Under the pieces are notes generated by a model. That model ran no database searches, was not told the origin of the DNA, and saw nothing but the letters and a program-made list of their open reading frames with translations. From NCBI GenBank assembly GCA_013152415.1, contig JAADGI010000016.1, positions 16,066 through 80,065 of the forward strand: 64,000 nucleotides of DNA, written 5' to 3'. The stretch comes from Gammaproteobacteria bacterium (lineage in GTDB: Bacteria; Pseudomonadota; Gammaproteobacteria; HyVt-429). The first letter of the stretch is position 1. Each line of letters opens with the position of its first letter. The position numbers and the translations under genes are program-made. Below, piece by piece: positions 1 to 8,477 of the stretch.

Positions 1-240
1 GCCAGCACAAACTTGCGCCATTTCATCGGCCAAGACCCCATCCTGCGCCAGCCCATCAATGCCCAGGCGAACACAACCCTGCCTCAGACGCTCCAGGTGT
101 CGCGGCCAGAATGGGATGGCCCCGTCCACCACCGCCATGGTCTCGAACAGCCCATCGCCATAGTGCAGACCTCGATCACCTATGCTCAGCGTGTCATGTG
201 ACTCGCCATTTACTAAACATTTAAACAAGACACTCACCAT
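1..240 (-). CDS. pabC: Aminodeoxychorismate lyase PabC, N-terminal part (cut by window edge)
   Basis: The first 80 codons of a PLP fold-type IV lyase that converts 4-amino-4-deoxychorismate to p-aminobenzoate and pyruvate in folate synthesis. The frame reads MVSVLFKCLVNGESHDTL and then GDRGLHYGDGLFET, the conserved N-terminal block of PabC and branched-chain aminotransferases, followed by an RHLERL helix. The catalytic lysine lies beyond the window. I use ATG at 240; an in-frame TTG at 228 is also possible because GGTGAG sits just before it. It follows pabB on the same strand, separated by a hairpin repeat. fabF-pabB-pabC is a sensible folate unit appended to the fatty-acid operon. Confidence 0.85.
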   Translation of the reverse strand, partial: MVSVLFKCLVNGESHDTLSIGDRGLHYGDGLFETMAVVDGAIPFWPRHLERLRQGCVRLGIDGLAQDGVLADEMAQVCAG

Positions 241-250
241 TTAATAACGG

Positions 251-370
251 GTTCTTGCAAAGGCGCCAAGCCCGCAAAGAGAAAGGCAGTCCAGAATCCC
301 TGAAAATGCACATAGTGTCTTGTTAAAGATATTCCAATCCTTCTTTGCGGACTTGGCGCCTTTGCGAGAG
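251..370. repeat. Inverted-repeat element between pabB and pabC
   Basis: Two arms face each other: 256-280 (contains GCAAAGGCGCCAAG) and 342-366 (contains CTTGGCGCCTTTGC). They match at about 23 of 25 positions as reverse complements and are separated by about 60 bp. The arms resemble those of the elements at 4277-4393 and 4550-4665, so this is probably a diverged member of the same non-coding hairpin family. It fills the pabB-pabC gap (241-463), where no gene is seen. Confidence 0.65.
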
Positions 371-463
371 TATTCGCTCTCAAATCATACCCTTGGGTGT
401 TTGTCGGCGTCGAGTTTTGCGCAGATTTTTATGGGGAGGTGGAAGATAGGCACAGAGCGGCAC

Positions 464-1870
464 TCAATGAGCCCTAATCCGGTCAAAAATTCTCAACAGG
501 CCCTCGGCCTTGGCCCGGGTCTCGGCCAATTCTCTTTCTGCAACGGAATCGGCCACAATGCCGGCACCCGCCCGCAGGCTTAACTCTTTACCCTCTTTTA
601 CCAATGTGCGGATCAATATATTGAGGTCCATACTGCCGTCACGATTGAGATAGCCCATGGCACCGGTATAGGCCCCGCGTTGAATCTGCTCCAGTTCACT
701 GATGATTTCCATACAGCGTACCTTGGGGCAACCGGTAATGGTCCCGCCGGGGAAGGTCGCCCGTATCACTTCGATCGGTGTCCAGCCCTCGCGCAGCCGC
801 CCGGATACCTGGGAGACGATGTGATGTACATGACGGTAGTGCTCCACCACCATAAACTCATCCACCTGAATTGAACCCGGTTCGCAGACCCGGCCCAGGT
901 CGTTGCGTTCAAGGTCGATCAACATCACGTGTTCCGCCCGTTCCTTGGGATGGGCCACCAACTGTTCGGCCAAGTACCGGTCGTCTGTTGCGTTCACACC
1001 ACGAGGATAGGTGCCGGCAATAGGACGGGTACTGACCTGTCCATGACGAATGCTCACCAGGCGCTCGGGCGACGAGCTGATGATGGCTTGCTCATCATTC
1101 AAATGAAACAGGCCGGCAAAGGGTGCCGGATTGGTACGGCGTAAATGGCCATAGACCTCCGCTGCCGTTATACCGTCACTTAAAGTGGTGCGCCAGGCCC
1201 GAGAAAGATTCACCTGAAAGACATCACCGGCTTCAATGTAGGCCTTGATGCGCCCCACCCCATCAAGAAATCTTTGTGGTTCGTCTTCCTCCCAGGCGGC
1301 TAGCCCCAACTGTATTTCTTTTGATTTTACGCCTTGAACGTCGGTGATGTCCGACTCCATTTCATTAAGCAGGTGAGCCTGATCCGTTTCGGCAATGACG
1401 TGGGTCTGTTTACGTTGGTGATCCCAAATGATGGCGGCCGGAACACGCAATGCACAGGCGACGGGAAAGGGGTTACTGCCTTTGGGTAAGCTCAGCCGGG
1501 GCTCGATTTCAGCAACCAATTCGTAACCCAAATACAGCACCCAGCCACCGCTAAAGGGAAGCTCTGCCGGGTGATCAACTACGGTGTGGGTCTGCCTCCA
1601 TTGCCTATCCAGGCTTTCCAGGAAGCTGTCCTCAGATACTTCACCCCCTACGGTACAGTGGCCGTCTCCATCGAGTTCGATTGAAGCTTGGGGAAAAGCA
1701 AACAGAATGTCGTAGCGGGCCTGGGGGGTACCGTGGGCGACACTTTCCAGTAGACAGGGGTAACGCTGGGGTAGGTGCGCCTGTAAGGCACTCAGATCAG
1801 GAGAGTGACGGAGAGTTCGTGACCGCCATCCACAACCCTTTCGGTCCGGGTTGGCGGCAACCTGGTTCAC
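464..1870 (-). CDS. pabB: Aminodeoxychorismate synthase component I (PabB)
   Basis: A 468-residue chorismate-binding enzyme that aminates chorismate to 4-amino-4-deoxychorismate, using ammonia from a PabA glutaminase not seen here. The C-terminal half has the family signatures: SSSPERLVS, ERNDLGRVCEPGS, TFPGGTITGCPK and YTGAMGYL. The N-terminal half is a diverged substrate-independent domain. The start is GTG at 1870, overlapping the fabF stop as GTGA, which implies translational coupling. The motif that is PIKGT in E. coli PabB reads PIAGT here, as in TrpE. Its place beside pabC and among the fab genes favours PabB over anthranilate synthase. Confidence 0.85.
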   Translation of the reverse strand: MNQVAANPDRKGCGWRSRTLRHSPDLSALQAHLPQRYPCLLESVAHGTPQARYDILFAFPQASIELDGDGHCTVGGEVSEDSFLESLDRQWRQTHTVVDHPAELPFSGGWVLYLGYELVAEIEPRLSLPKGSNPFPVACALRVPAAIIWDHQRKQTHVIAETDQAHLLNEMESDITDVQGVKSKEIQLGLAAWEEDEPQRFLDGVGRIKAYIEAGDVFQVNLSRAWRTTLSDGITAAEVYGHLRRTNPAPFAGLFHLNDEQAIISSSPERLVSIRHGQVSTRPIAGTYPRGVNATDDRYLAEQLVAHPKERAEHVMLIDLERNDLGRVCEPGSIQVDEFMVVEHYRHVHHIVSQVSGRLREGWTPIEVIRATFPGGTITGCPKVRCMEIISELEQIQRGAYTGAMGYLNRDGSMDLNILIRTLVKEGKELSLRAGAGIVADSVAERELAETRAKAEGLLRIFDRIRAH

Positions 1871-3108
1871 CCGTAGCGGCGAAACACCAAAGTACCATTG
1901 GTGCCTCCAAATCCGAAGGAGTTAGACAAGACCCCGTCGATAGGCATTTCTCGTGCCGTGTCAGGTACATAATCCAGGTCACATTCAGGGTCCGGATTTT
2001 CCAGATTGATGGTGGGTGGAGCAATTTGGTGGTGAATCGCCATCACGCTGTAGACGGCCTCAATACCCCCTGCGGCGCCGAGTAGATGTCCGGTCATGGA
2101 CTTGGTAGAGCTGACGGCAAGCTTCTTGGCGTGATCCGCAAACGTGGTTTTGACCGCCACGGTCTCCGCCTTGTCACCCAGGGGGGTCGACGTGCCGTGG
2201 GCATTGACGTAATCGATATCTTGCGGGTTCATGCCCGCATTACGCAGGGCATTGTTCATGCACCGGGCCGCGCCTTCACCGTCTGCGGGTGGACTGGTCA
2301 TGTGATGGGCATCACCACTCAAGCCGAAACCGGTCAGCTCGGCATAGATTCTTGCACCCCGTTTCTTGGCAAATTCGAGTTCTTCCAGCACCACCACACC
2401 GGCACCCTCGCCCATGACAAAACCATCACGATCCCGGTCCCAGGGCCGACTGGCCCCTTGGGGGTCATCATTGCGGGAACTGAGGGCCCGGGCACTGGCA
2501 AAACCCGCCACAGATACCGGGGTAATAGCCCCCTCTGCACCTCCGGCTACCATCACATCGGCATCCCCGTATTCGATCAAACGTGCCGCATCACCAATGC
2601 CGTGGGTGGCGGTGGAACAGGCCGTTACCATAGCCAGATTGGGGCCCTTCATACCATAGCGAATGGAAACATTACCGGAGATCATGTTGATAATGCTCAT
2701 GGGGATATAGAAAGGGGACACACGGCGTGCGCCTTTGACACGAAACAGCTCGGCGGTCTGCTCTATGGTGGCGACACCCCCTATCCCGGCACCGATGTGG
2801 ACGCCAATGCGCTCTGCGTTGGACTCGTTTACCTCAAGCCCGGAGTCCCCTATAGCCTCGATGGCTGCCGCCATGCCAAACTGGATAAAGCGATCCATCT
2901 TGCGTGATTCCTTGAGCGTCATAAATTGGGTGACGTCAAAGTCCTTCACCTCACCGGCGATGGTGGTGCTGATCCCGGTAGGGTCAAATTGGGAAATCTG
3001 GCCGATACCACTCTTGGCGGCAAGAATATTTTGCCAATTATCATTCAGGCCAACGCCTATGGGGGACAGTATCCCCATCCCTGTGACTACCACACGTCGT
3101 TTACTCAC
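1867..3108 (-). CDS. fabF: 3-oxoacyl-ACP synthase II (FabF/KAS II)
   Basis: A 413-residue condensing enzyme that elongates acyl-ACP with malonyl-ACP in cytoplasmic type II fatty-acid synthesis. The thiolase fold starts with RRVVVTGMG. The catalytic Cys is in VTACSTATHGIGDA, the first His in AHGTSTPLGD, and the Lys/second His in TKSMTGHLLGAAGG. The C-terminus NSFGFGGTNGTLVF is typical, and length matches the family (about 412). The start is GTG at 3108 with an AGGGGAAA ribosome site. It lies downstream of acpP behind a strong hairpin, and its stop overlaps the pabB start. Confidence 0.96.
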   Translation of the reverse strand: MSKRRVVVTGMGILSPIGVGLNDNWQNILAAKSGIGQISQFDPTGISTTIAGEVKDFDVTQFMTLKESRKMDRFIQFGMAAAIEAIGDSGLEVNESNAERIGVHIGAGIGGVATIEQTAELFRVKGARRVSPFYIPMSIINMISGNVSIRYGMKGPNLAMVTACSTATHGIGDAARLIEYGDADVMVAGGAEGAITPVSVAGFASARALSSRNDDPQGASRPWDRDRDGFVMGEGAGVVVLEELEFAKKRGARIYAELTGFGLSGDAHHMTSPPADGEGAARCMNNALRNAGMNPQDIDYVNAHGTSTPLGDKAETVAVKTTFADHAKKLAVSSTKSMTGHLLGAAGGIEAVYSVMAIHHQIAPPTINLENPDPECDLDYVPDTAREMPIDGVLSNSFGFGGTNGTLVFRRYG

Positions 3109-3146
3109 GGTTTCCCCTGTCTGACATAAAACAGTTCCAGAAAATC

Positions 3147-3185
3147 AAAGGGCCGCCCTCCATCAGATATGGGAGGCGGCCCTTT
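3147..3185 (-). terminator. Stem-loop between acpP and fabF (attenuator or partial terminator)
   Basis: An 11-bp perfect GC-rich stem (AAAGGGCCGCC paired with GGCGGCCCTTT) extended by imperfect pairs around a short loop. On the minus strand it follows the acpP stop by about 15 bp and ends in TTTGATTTTCT, a weak U-rich tail. It could trim transcription after acpP so that the abundant carrier protein is made in excess of FabF. Confidence 0.6.
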
Positions 3186-3199
3186 GTGAAGCCTGACAA

Positions 3200-3436
3200 T
3201 CAGCTGACGTTCTGATTGATATAATCGATAGCAAGTTGAACAGTGGTGATCTTCTCGGCCTGGTCATCTGGAATCTCGGTATCGAACTCCTCCTCCAGGG
3301 CCATCACCAACTCAACCGTATCCAGGGAATCGGCACCGAGATCATCGACAAACGAGGCCTCTGCGGTGACCTGATCAGCGCTGACCCCAAGCTGCTCGGC
3401 GACGATTTTTGTGACGCGATCTTGAACGTTACTCAT
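3200..3436 (-). CDS. acpP: Acyl carrier protein
   Basis: A 78-residue acidic carrier that holds growing acyl chains on a phosphopantetheine arm. The attachment serine is in the DSL motif of [25 protein letters not shown] sequence at about residue 37. I start at ATG 3436 (MSNVQDRV), which matches the usual N-terminus and sits 11 nt after GGAGG; an ATG three codons upstream is too close to that site. It lies between fabG and fabF in the canonical order. Confidence 0.97.
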   Translation of the reverse strand: MSNVQDRVTKIVAEQLGVSADQVTAEASFVDDLGADSLDTVELVMALEEEFDTEIPDDQAEKITTVQLAIDYINQNVS

Positions 3437-3513
3437 TATTGGCATTTCCTCCAGTACGGTTAGCCGACCTTACAAGGCCGCATAGTTTACACAAAATGAC
3501 ATCCCAGTCCACC

Positions 3514-4257
3514 TTAGACCATAAACATCCCGCCATTGACATGCACTACCGTGCCTGTCAGATAGTTGGCGTCCTCAGAGGCCAAAAAGGCCACTGTATT
3601 AGCTACATCTTCGGGTTGGCCGAGCCTTCCCAAGGGAATTTGGCCGGCTAAGGCAGCGCGTTGCTCCTCAGTCAATCCTTTGGTCATATCGGTCTCTATG
3701 AAGCCCGGGGCCACAGCATTCACAGTGATCTGGCGACTGCCCACCTCCCGTGCCAGGGCTCGGCTAAAACCCGCTACACCGGCCTTGGCAGCAGCATAAT
3801 TGCTCTGACCGGCGTTACCCATGGCCCCCACCACCGAGGTGATACTAATGATTCGGCCCTGTCGGGCCTTGGTCATACCCCGCAGACAGGCCTTACTCAA
3901 ACGGTATACGGACTTGAGATTGGTATCCATGATGTCGTCCCACTCACTCTCTTTCATGCGCATGAGCAGGTTGTCCCGGGTAATACCGGCGTTATTGATC
4001 AGTATGGTGGGGGGGCCCAGATTCTCGTTGATAGCTTTGATCAGGCCATCAACTGAGGCCTGATCATTGACATTGAGTACACTCCCGTGACCTTTAATGC
4101 CATTATCTTTCAAATAGTTAGAGATTGATTCTGCACCATTTTCTGATGTAGCTGTGCCCACCACGGTGGCACCTTGGCCTCCCAATTTAATGGCGATGGC
4201 ACGACCAATACCTCGACTGGCCCCGGTAACCAGGGCAATTTGATTCTCTATTGACAT
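3514..4257 (-). CDS. fabG: 3-oxoacyl-ACP reductase FabG
   Basis: A 247-residue short-chain dehydrogenase that reduces 3-oxoacyl-ACP with NADPH. Visible are the cofactor motif TGASRGIGRAIA at about residue 12, NNAGITRDNLLMRM, and the catalytic Ser-Tyr-Lys in SVVGAMGNAGQSNYAAAKAG. The C-terminal LTGTVVHVNGGMFM is typical. The start is ATG 4257, preceded by GGAGAGGA; an upstream TTG overlaps that ribosome site. A 426-bp repeat-filled gap separates it from fabD, which is unusual for this operon. Confidence 0.97.
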   Translation of the reverse strand: MSIENQIALVTGASRGIGRAIAIKLGGQGATVVGTATSENGAESISNYLKDNGIKGHGSVLNVNDQASVDGLIKAINENLGPPTILINNAGITRDNLLMRMKESEWDDIMDTNLKSVYRLSKACLRGMTKARQGRIISITSVVGAMGNAGQSNYAAAKAGVAGFSRALAREVGSRQITVNAVAPGFIETDMTKGLTEEQRAALAGQIPLGRLGQPEDVANTVAFLASEDANYLTGTVVHVNGGMFMV

Positions 4258-4276
4258 CTTCCTCTCCAAAAATTAA

Positions 4277-4393
4277 ATGCCATTGGCCCAACAATGTGTC
4301 CTCTCGCCAAGACGCCAGGATCGCCAAGAAAAACCTGTTGTGTCTTTACCCATTCTTTCCTTTGCATTCTTGGCGTCTTGGCGAGAATCCATT
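4277..4393. repeat. Hairpin repeat, copy 1 (fabG-fabD gap)
   Basis: A 117-bp unit opening ATGCCATTGGCCCAACAA. It contains an inverted repeat with arms TCTCGCCAAGACGCC and GGCGTCTTGGCGAGA around a short A/T-rich centre. The copy at 4550-4665 is nearly identical (about four differences). No reading frame of note lies inside. The arms match those flanking the GxxExxY fragment at 33018-33209. It probably folds into a long RNA hairpin within the fab transcript. Confidence 0.85.
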
Positions 4394-4549
4394 CGAAAAT
4401 TATCTGTAAATCAGTGTTGTAACATCAACGCCCTCTACCCCACGAGGGGGTACCGAGGTCCTTCTGCGCTGGTCCTGGCACACACTGGATTCCGTGCATC
4501 TCGTTAAGTGTTTGATTTCGTGAATATCCGCAACCGGGTATTTCTCGCA

Positions 4550-4665
4550 ATGCCATTGGCCCAACAACGTGTCCTCTCGCCAAGACGCCAAGATCGCCAA
4601 GAAAAACCTGTTGTGTCTTTACCCATTCTTTCTTTGCGTTCTTGGCGTCTTGGCGAGAATCCATT
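4550..4665. repeat. Hairpin repeat, copy 2 (fabG-fabD gap)
   Basis: A 116-bp direct duplicate of the unit at 4277-4393, in the same orientation and 273 bp further on, with the same arms. The spacer 4394-4549 contains a GAGGGGGTACCGAGGTCC block that also occurs in the MITE-like element at 42745-42841. The close match of the two copies suggests a recent duplication. Confidence 0.85.
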
Positions 4666-4683
4666 ATTGCTGATGGCGTTGAT

Positions 4684-5616
4684 CTAGGCATGGGCTGCCA
4701 AGGCGGCGTTGAAAGACTCACTGTCATAAATTGCCAGGGTCGTGATACTACGGTCTATGCGCTTATTGAGCCCGGTGAGGACCTTTCCTGGCCCCGCCTC
4801 GATCATATGGTCGACCCCTTGGGCGGCCATCTTTTGGACCGATTCCACCCAACGTACCGGAGAGTGTAATTGCCTGACCAAGGCCTGTTTTATGGCCTCA
4901 GCATCGTTGGCCACCTCCACATCCACATTATTAATTATGGGAATTTGCGGGACTTTGACATCCAGGTCTGCCAAACGTGCGGCCAAGCGATCCGCTGCAG
5001 GCTGCATCAACGCACAGTGGGACGGAACACTCACCGGCAACACAATAGCCCGTTTTGCACCTGCGGCCTTGGCCTGGATCACAGCCCGGCCCACGGCTGA
5101 TTGGGTACCGGCAATGACAACCTGGCCTGGGGAATTAAAATTGACCGCCTCCAACACCTCGCCGTCCGCCGCATCCCTGCAGACCTCCCCTACCTGATCA
5201 TCATCCAACCCCAGGATGGCCGCCATACCCCCTGCGCCTGCTGGTACGGCCTCCTGCATATACTTGGCCCGTGCCTCCACCAAGCTAACCCCATCGATAA
5301 AATTCATAGCACCGCCACAGACCAGCGCAGCGTATTCTCCCAAACTGTGTCCCGCCATGATACTTGGCACGACCCCGTCCTGGGCTTGCCACAAACGCCA
5401 AATGGCGACACCTGCCGTGAGCATGGCCGGTTGGGTATTTTGCGTTTGGTTCAATTCATCGACCGGGCCATGGGTACATAGGGACCAAAGATCCCGGCCC
5501 AATACATCCGAGGCCTCTTCAAAACATACTTTAATTTGAGGATAGTGCTGGGCAAGCTCAGACAACATACCCACAGATTGCGAGCCTTGGCCGGGAAAGA
5601 TAAATGCGAGTGACAT
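4684..5616 (-). CDS. fabD: Malonyl-CoA:ACP transacylase FabD
   Basis: A 310-residue acyltransferase that moves malonate from CoA to ACP. The N-terminus MSLAFIFPGQGSQSVGM carries the oxyanion-hole GQGSQ. The nucleophile serine is in AGHSLGEYAALVC at about residue 92, and the catalytic histidine is in VSVPSHCALM. The start is ATG 5616 with AGAAG upstream; longer forms run into the fabH end and do not resemble the family. fabH lies 61 bp upstream. Confidence 0.96.
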   Translation of the reverse strand: MSLAFIFPGQGSQSVGMLSELAQHYPQIKVCFEEASDVLGRDLWSLCTHGPVDELNQTQNTQPAMLTAGVAIWRLWQAQDGVVPSIMAGHSLGEYAALVCGGAMNFIDGVSLVEARAKYMQEAVPAGAGGMAAILGLDDDQVGEVCRDAADGEVLEAVNFNSPGQVVIAGTQSAVGRAVIQAKAAGAKRAIVLPVSVPSHCALMQPAADRLAARLADLDVKVPQIPIINNVDVEVANDAEAIKQALVRQLHSPVRWVESVQKMAAQGVDHMIEAGPGKVLTGLNKRIDRSITTLAIYDSESFNAALAAHA

Positions 5617-5677
5617 GGATGAAATCTTCTGGTGTTTAGTTGACGTTAAAACAGGGGTGACAGAGCGATGATTTATG

Positions 5678-6646
5678 TTAGAAACTAAGTAACACTGAAC
5701 CCCAGGTAAAACCACCCCCAAAGGCCTCCATCAATACCGTATCACCGCGCTGTATACGACCATCACGTACTGCCTCATCAAAGGCCAGTGGGATTGAGGC
5801 CGCCGAGGTATTGCCGTGACGGTCTACGGTCACCACCACATGATCCATGGACATACCAAGCTTTTTGGCCATAGCACGAATAATACGGATATTGGCTTGA
5901 TGGGGAACCAGCCAGGTGACATCGGATTTTTCGAGACCATTTTTTTTCAGGGTTTCATCCACAATCTGGCCTAAGGTGTTCACCGCAACCTTAAAGACTT
6001 CATTACCCTGCATGGTCATAAAGGCCGTACCGTCTCGAAGCTTGTCATATTTCCTAGAGACACCACAAGGTACCTTCAACAACTCCTTGTACTGACCGTC
6101 GGCGTGCAAGTGTGTAGAAATAATTCCGGGCTCATCTACCGCCTCGACGACCACTGCGCCAGCACCATCGCCGAATAACACACAGGTACCCCGGTCGGTC
6201 CAGTCGGTTATCCTCGACAGGGTCTCTGCGCCCACAACCAGGGCACGGCTGGCACTTTCAGTACGTATAAATTTTTCCGCTATCCCCAGGGCATAGACAA
6301 ACCCGGTGCAAACTGCCTGGACATCAAAGGCAGCACAACCTTGAATACCTAAGCGGTCCTGCAACAGACAGGCCGTGCTGGGAAAAACGAGGTCCGGTGT
6401 AGTGGTCGCGACAATAATCAGATCAATGTCGCCGGGTTGGTAACCCGCAGCCTCAATGGCCCGGCGTGAGGCCTGCTCGGCCAGATCACAAGTGGTCTCA
6501 CCGTCTGCGGCAATATGCCGCTCCTTGATACCGGTGCGGCTGATAATCCACTCATCACTGGTATCGACCAACGCTTCCAGATCGGTATTGCTCATGGTGC
6601 GGCTCGGTAGATAACCGCCGGTACCTGCAATTCGGGAATACTTCAT
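5678..6646 (-). CDS. fabH: 3-oxoacyl-ACP synthase III (FabH)
   Basis: A 322-residue initiating condensing enzyme that joins acetyl-CoA and malonyl-ACP. The catalytic Cys is in [13 protein letters not shown], the His in PHQANIRII, and the Asn in [10 protein letters not shown]; the C-terminus [11 protein letters not shown] is typical. ATG 6646 overlaps the plsX stop as ATGA, so it is translationally coupled to plsX. Confidence 0.97.
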   Translation of the reverse strand: MKYSRIAGTGGYLPSRTMSNTDLEALVDTSDEWIISRTGIKERHIAADGETTCDLAEQASRRAIEAAGYQPGDIDLIIVATTTPDLVFPSTACLLQDRLGIQGCAAFDVQAVCTGFVYALGIAEKFIRTESASRALVVGAETLSRITDWTDRGTCVLFGDGAGAVVVEAVDEPGIISTHLHADGQYKELLKVPCGVSRKYDKLRDGTAFMTMQGNEVFKVAVNTLGQIVDETLKKNGLEKSDVTWLVPHQANIRIIRAMAKKLGMSMDHVVVTVDRHGNTSAASIPLAFDEAVRDGRIQRGDTVLMEAFGGGFTWGSVLLSF

Positions 6647-7665
6647 TTGTCTACGGGTGCGCCTAGAATATTTTTCAGTTCACGTTCGATATGCAGCGGC
6701 ACGTCGTTCTCAATTTCGGTCACCGCAGCATCAATCGCCGAACACATAGCCATCACATCGGCACCACCATGGCTCTTGATGACGGTACCGCGCAGGCCCA
6801 CCAGGGTGGCACCATTGTATCGACGCGGGTCCAGGCGTCGATGAAAGGCCTTCATCACCGGTAGTGCGATGACCGCCGCTACCTTGGTAAAGATGTTCTT
6901 CTTAAAAGCCGTCTTCAAATGATGGATCATCATCTGGGCCAGCCCTTCGCTGGTCTTAAGTGCCACATTACCAACAAAGCCGTCGCACACCACCACGTCA
7001 ATATTACCTGTATAGATCTCATTACCTTCCACAAATCCCTGGTAATTGATGCCACTGTTGCGCAGCAACTCGGCAGCCTCCTTAATAATCGTATTACCTT
7101 TAATGTCCTCGACGCCGATATTGAGCAGGGCAACAGCCGGGTCGGGTTTTTGTTCTACAAATTTCACCAACATGGCGCCCATGACGCCAAACTGACGCAA
7201 CAACTCGGCACTACAGTCCACATTGGCGCCCAGGTCCAATACATGTACGTGGCCTCTGATGGTGGGTAAGGTGGTGATAATGGCGGGTCGATCAATGCCT
7301 GGCAGGGTCTTGAGCACAAACCGGGCGGTGGCCATGAGTGCCCCGGTATTACCCGCGCTGACACACGCATGGGCAACACCTTGCTTGACCAGGTTGATGG
7401 CAACCCGCATCGAAGAGTCCTTTTTCCTGCGCAGGGCCTTGGCAGGTTCTTCGTCCATCGCCACTACCTGAGACGCTGGATAAATCTGAAGCCGATCACC
7501 GATCAAATTTTTGTGCTTGGCAAGCTCTGAGCGGAGCACATCCTCCAAACCAACGACCAACAATTTTAGCTTGGGGTGCCGCTGCAAGGACAAAAGTGCA
7601 GCAGGTATGGTGATCTTGGGGCCATGGTCGCCACCCATACCATCCAGAGCAACGGTGATCGTCAC
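6643..7665 (-). CDS. plsX: Phosphate acyltransferase PlsX
   Basis: A 340-residue enzyme that makes acyl-phosphate from acyl-ACP, the first step of phospholipid synthesis with PlsY. Conserved blocks are [11 protein letters not shown] at the N-terminus, [21 protein letters not shown] and [13 protein letters not shown]; the end [13 protein letters not shown] is also typical. It starts with GTG at 7665, 37 bp after the rpmF stop. The order rpmF-plsX-fabH is standard. Confidence 0.96.
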   Translation of the reverse strand: MTITVALDGMGGDHGPKITIPAALLSLQRHPKLKLLVVGLEDVLRSELAKHKNLIGDRLQIYPASQVVAMDEEPAKALRRKKDSSMRVAINLVKQGVAHACVSAGNTGALMATARFVLKTLPGIDRPAIITTLPTIRGHVHVLDLGANVDCSAELLRQFGVMGAMLVKFVEQKPDPAVALLNIGVEDIKGNTIIKEAAELLRNSGINYQGFVEGNEIYTGNIDVVVCDGFVGNVALKTSEGLAQMMIHHLKTAFKKNIFTKVAAVIALPVMKAFHRRLDPRRYNGATLVGLRGTVIKSHGGADVMAMCSAIDAAVTEIENDVPLHIERELKNILGAPVDK

Positions 7666-7702
7666 TGATGCAAATTCCGCTTGGGTTTAGACGCCGATGG
7701 GC

Positions 7703-7882
7703 TTAGTCAGATTTTACTTCGATTACCTTATGGCCACGATAGTAACCATCAGCCGAAACGTGGTGTCGGCGGTGAAGCTCGCCAGTGTTGGACTCTACGG
7801 ACAAAGTAGGACCACTGAGGGCATCATGTGCCCGGCGCATGCCACGCTTTGAAGGGGTCTTGCGACTCTTTTGGACTGCCAT
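7703..7882 (-). CDS. rpmF: 50S ribosomal protein L32
   Basis: A 59-residue ribosomal protein whose frame reads [20 protein letters not shown], then [24 protein letters not shown] and KVIEVKSD before TAA. This is the full-length gammaproteobacterial L32 without the zinc-binding cysteines found in other versions. ATG 7882 follows GAGGAATTGAT. It is the first gene of the minus-strand lipid operon here; the yceD gene that normally precedes it was not found upstream. Confidence 0.96.
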   Translation of the reverse strand: MAVQKSRKTPSKRGMRRAHDALSGPTLSVESNTGELHRRHHVSADGYYRGHKVIEVKSD

Positions 7883-8477
7883 ATCAATTCCTCTGTGCAG
7901 ACATTTTCTGCAACGCGATGATGTTGTTGATCACCGCCATTAGGGGTTCTTTTACAGGTGACTAAAACTTAGGGCTGCGGAATCATATAGTTATGTTATG
8001 CCCGTGTCAAAATCCCTCGCGGGAGTGGTGTATTCAGGGCTCTACGTTGGTCGTTATCCCCGCCTGTTATCAAGACCAGGGGGTCAATCATTCGCCTGTG
8101 GCACTGCCGGCCTTTCAGACAAAACTCAAAATCAGCGGTGGTGGTAGCCGGATATCGGCCCGGTTTTGGTTGGCCCTGCATTTATTATTTTGGAAGTAGA
8201 GGGCAATTTTTTGATTATATTCTGGTTTTCCACATTAGGCCTGAATCGGCCTCTGGCCACATAACAACACCTTGTGCTGACAGCTTAGTTAAATCAATCC
8301 CCCAGGTAGATTGACAGCGGTTTCCAGTTATCCAGACAATAGATCAGCGCCTGCTGAGCTTAGGTAATACGGAATATATTGACAGCCACCGGGGCATCCC
8401 TTAAAACAGGCCTCGGGTTAGCCAAGTATCCAGAGCCAAATTGGCCCCGCCTTCTCGTCTCAACACGGAGCCGGTCT
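7883..8477. other. Divergent intergenic region rpmF/pycA
   Basis: About 595 bp between divergent genes. The usual neighbour of rpmF, yceD (DUF177), should lie here on the minus strand, but no frame shows its cysteine-containing core. A 61-codon open frame at 7996-8181 on the minus strand is bounded upstream by a stop and is not recognised. A possible pycA promoter lies near 8379-8407. The rest shows nothing I can support. Confidence 0.5.
8379..8407 (+). promoter_or_regulatory. Putative sigma-70 promoter of pycAB-maf
   Basis: TTGACA (8379-8384), a 17-bp spacer, then TAAAAC (8402-8407), about 70 bp upstream of the TTG start of pycA. The -35 is perfect and the -10 mediocre. Another TTGACA near 8311 lacks a good -10. 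Confidence 0.4.

Noticed and set aside
2086..2907. 273-codon open frame on the plus strand opposite fabF
   Set aside because: It is an antisense shadow of a certain fabF gene and shows no domain of its own.
4277..4665. CRISPR array
   Set aside because: Only two units of about 117 bp, each with its own inverted repeat; no short repeat-spacer pattern and no cas genes anywhere in the window.
7996..8181. Candidate for the missing yceD on the minus strand
   Set aside because: Only 61 codons, preceded by a stop, and lacking the DUF177 cysteine motif.
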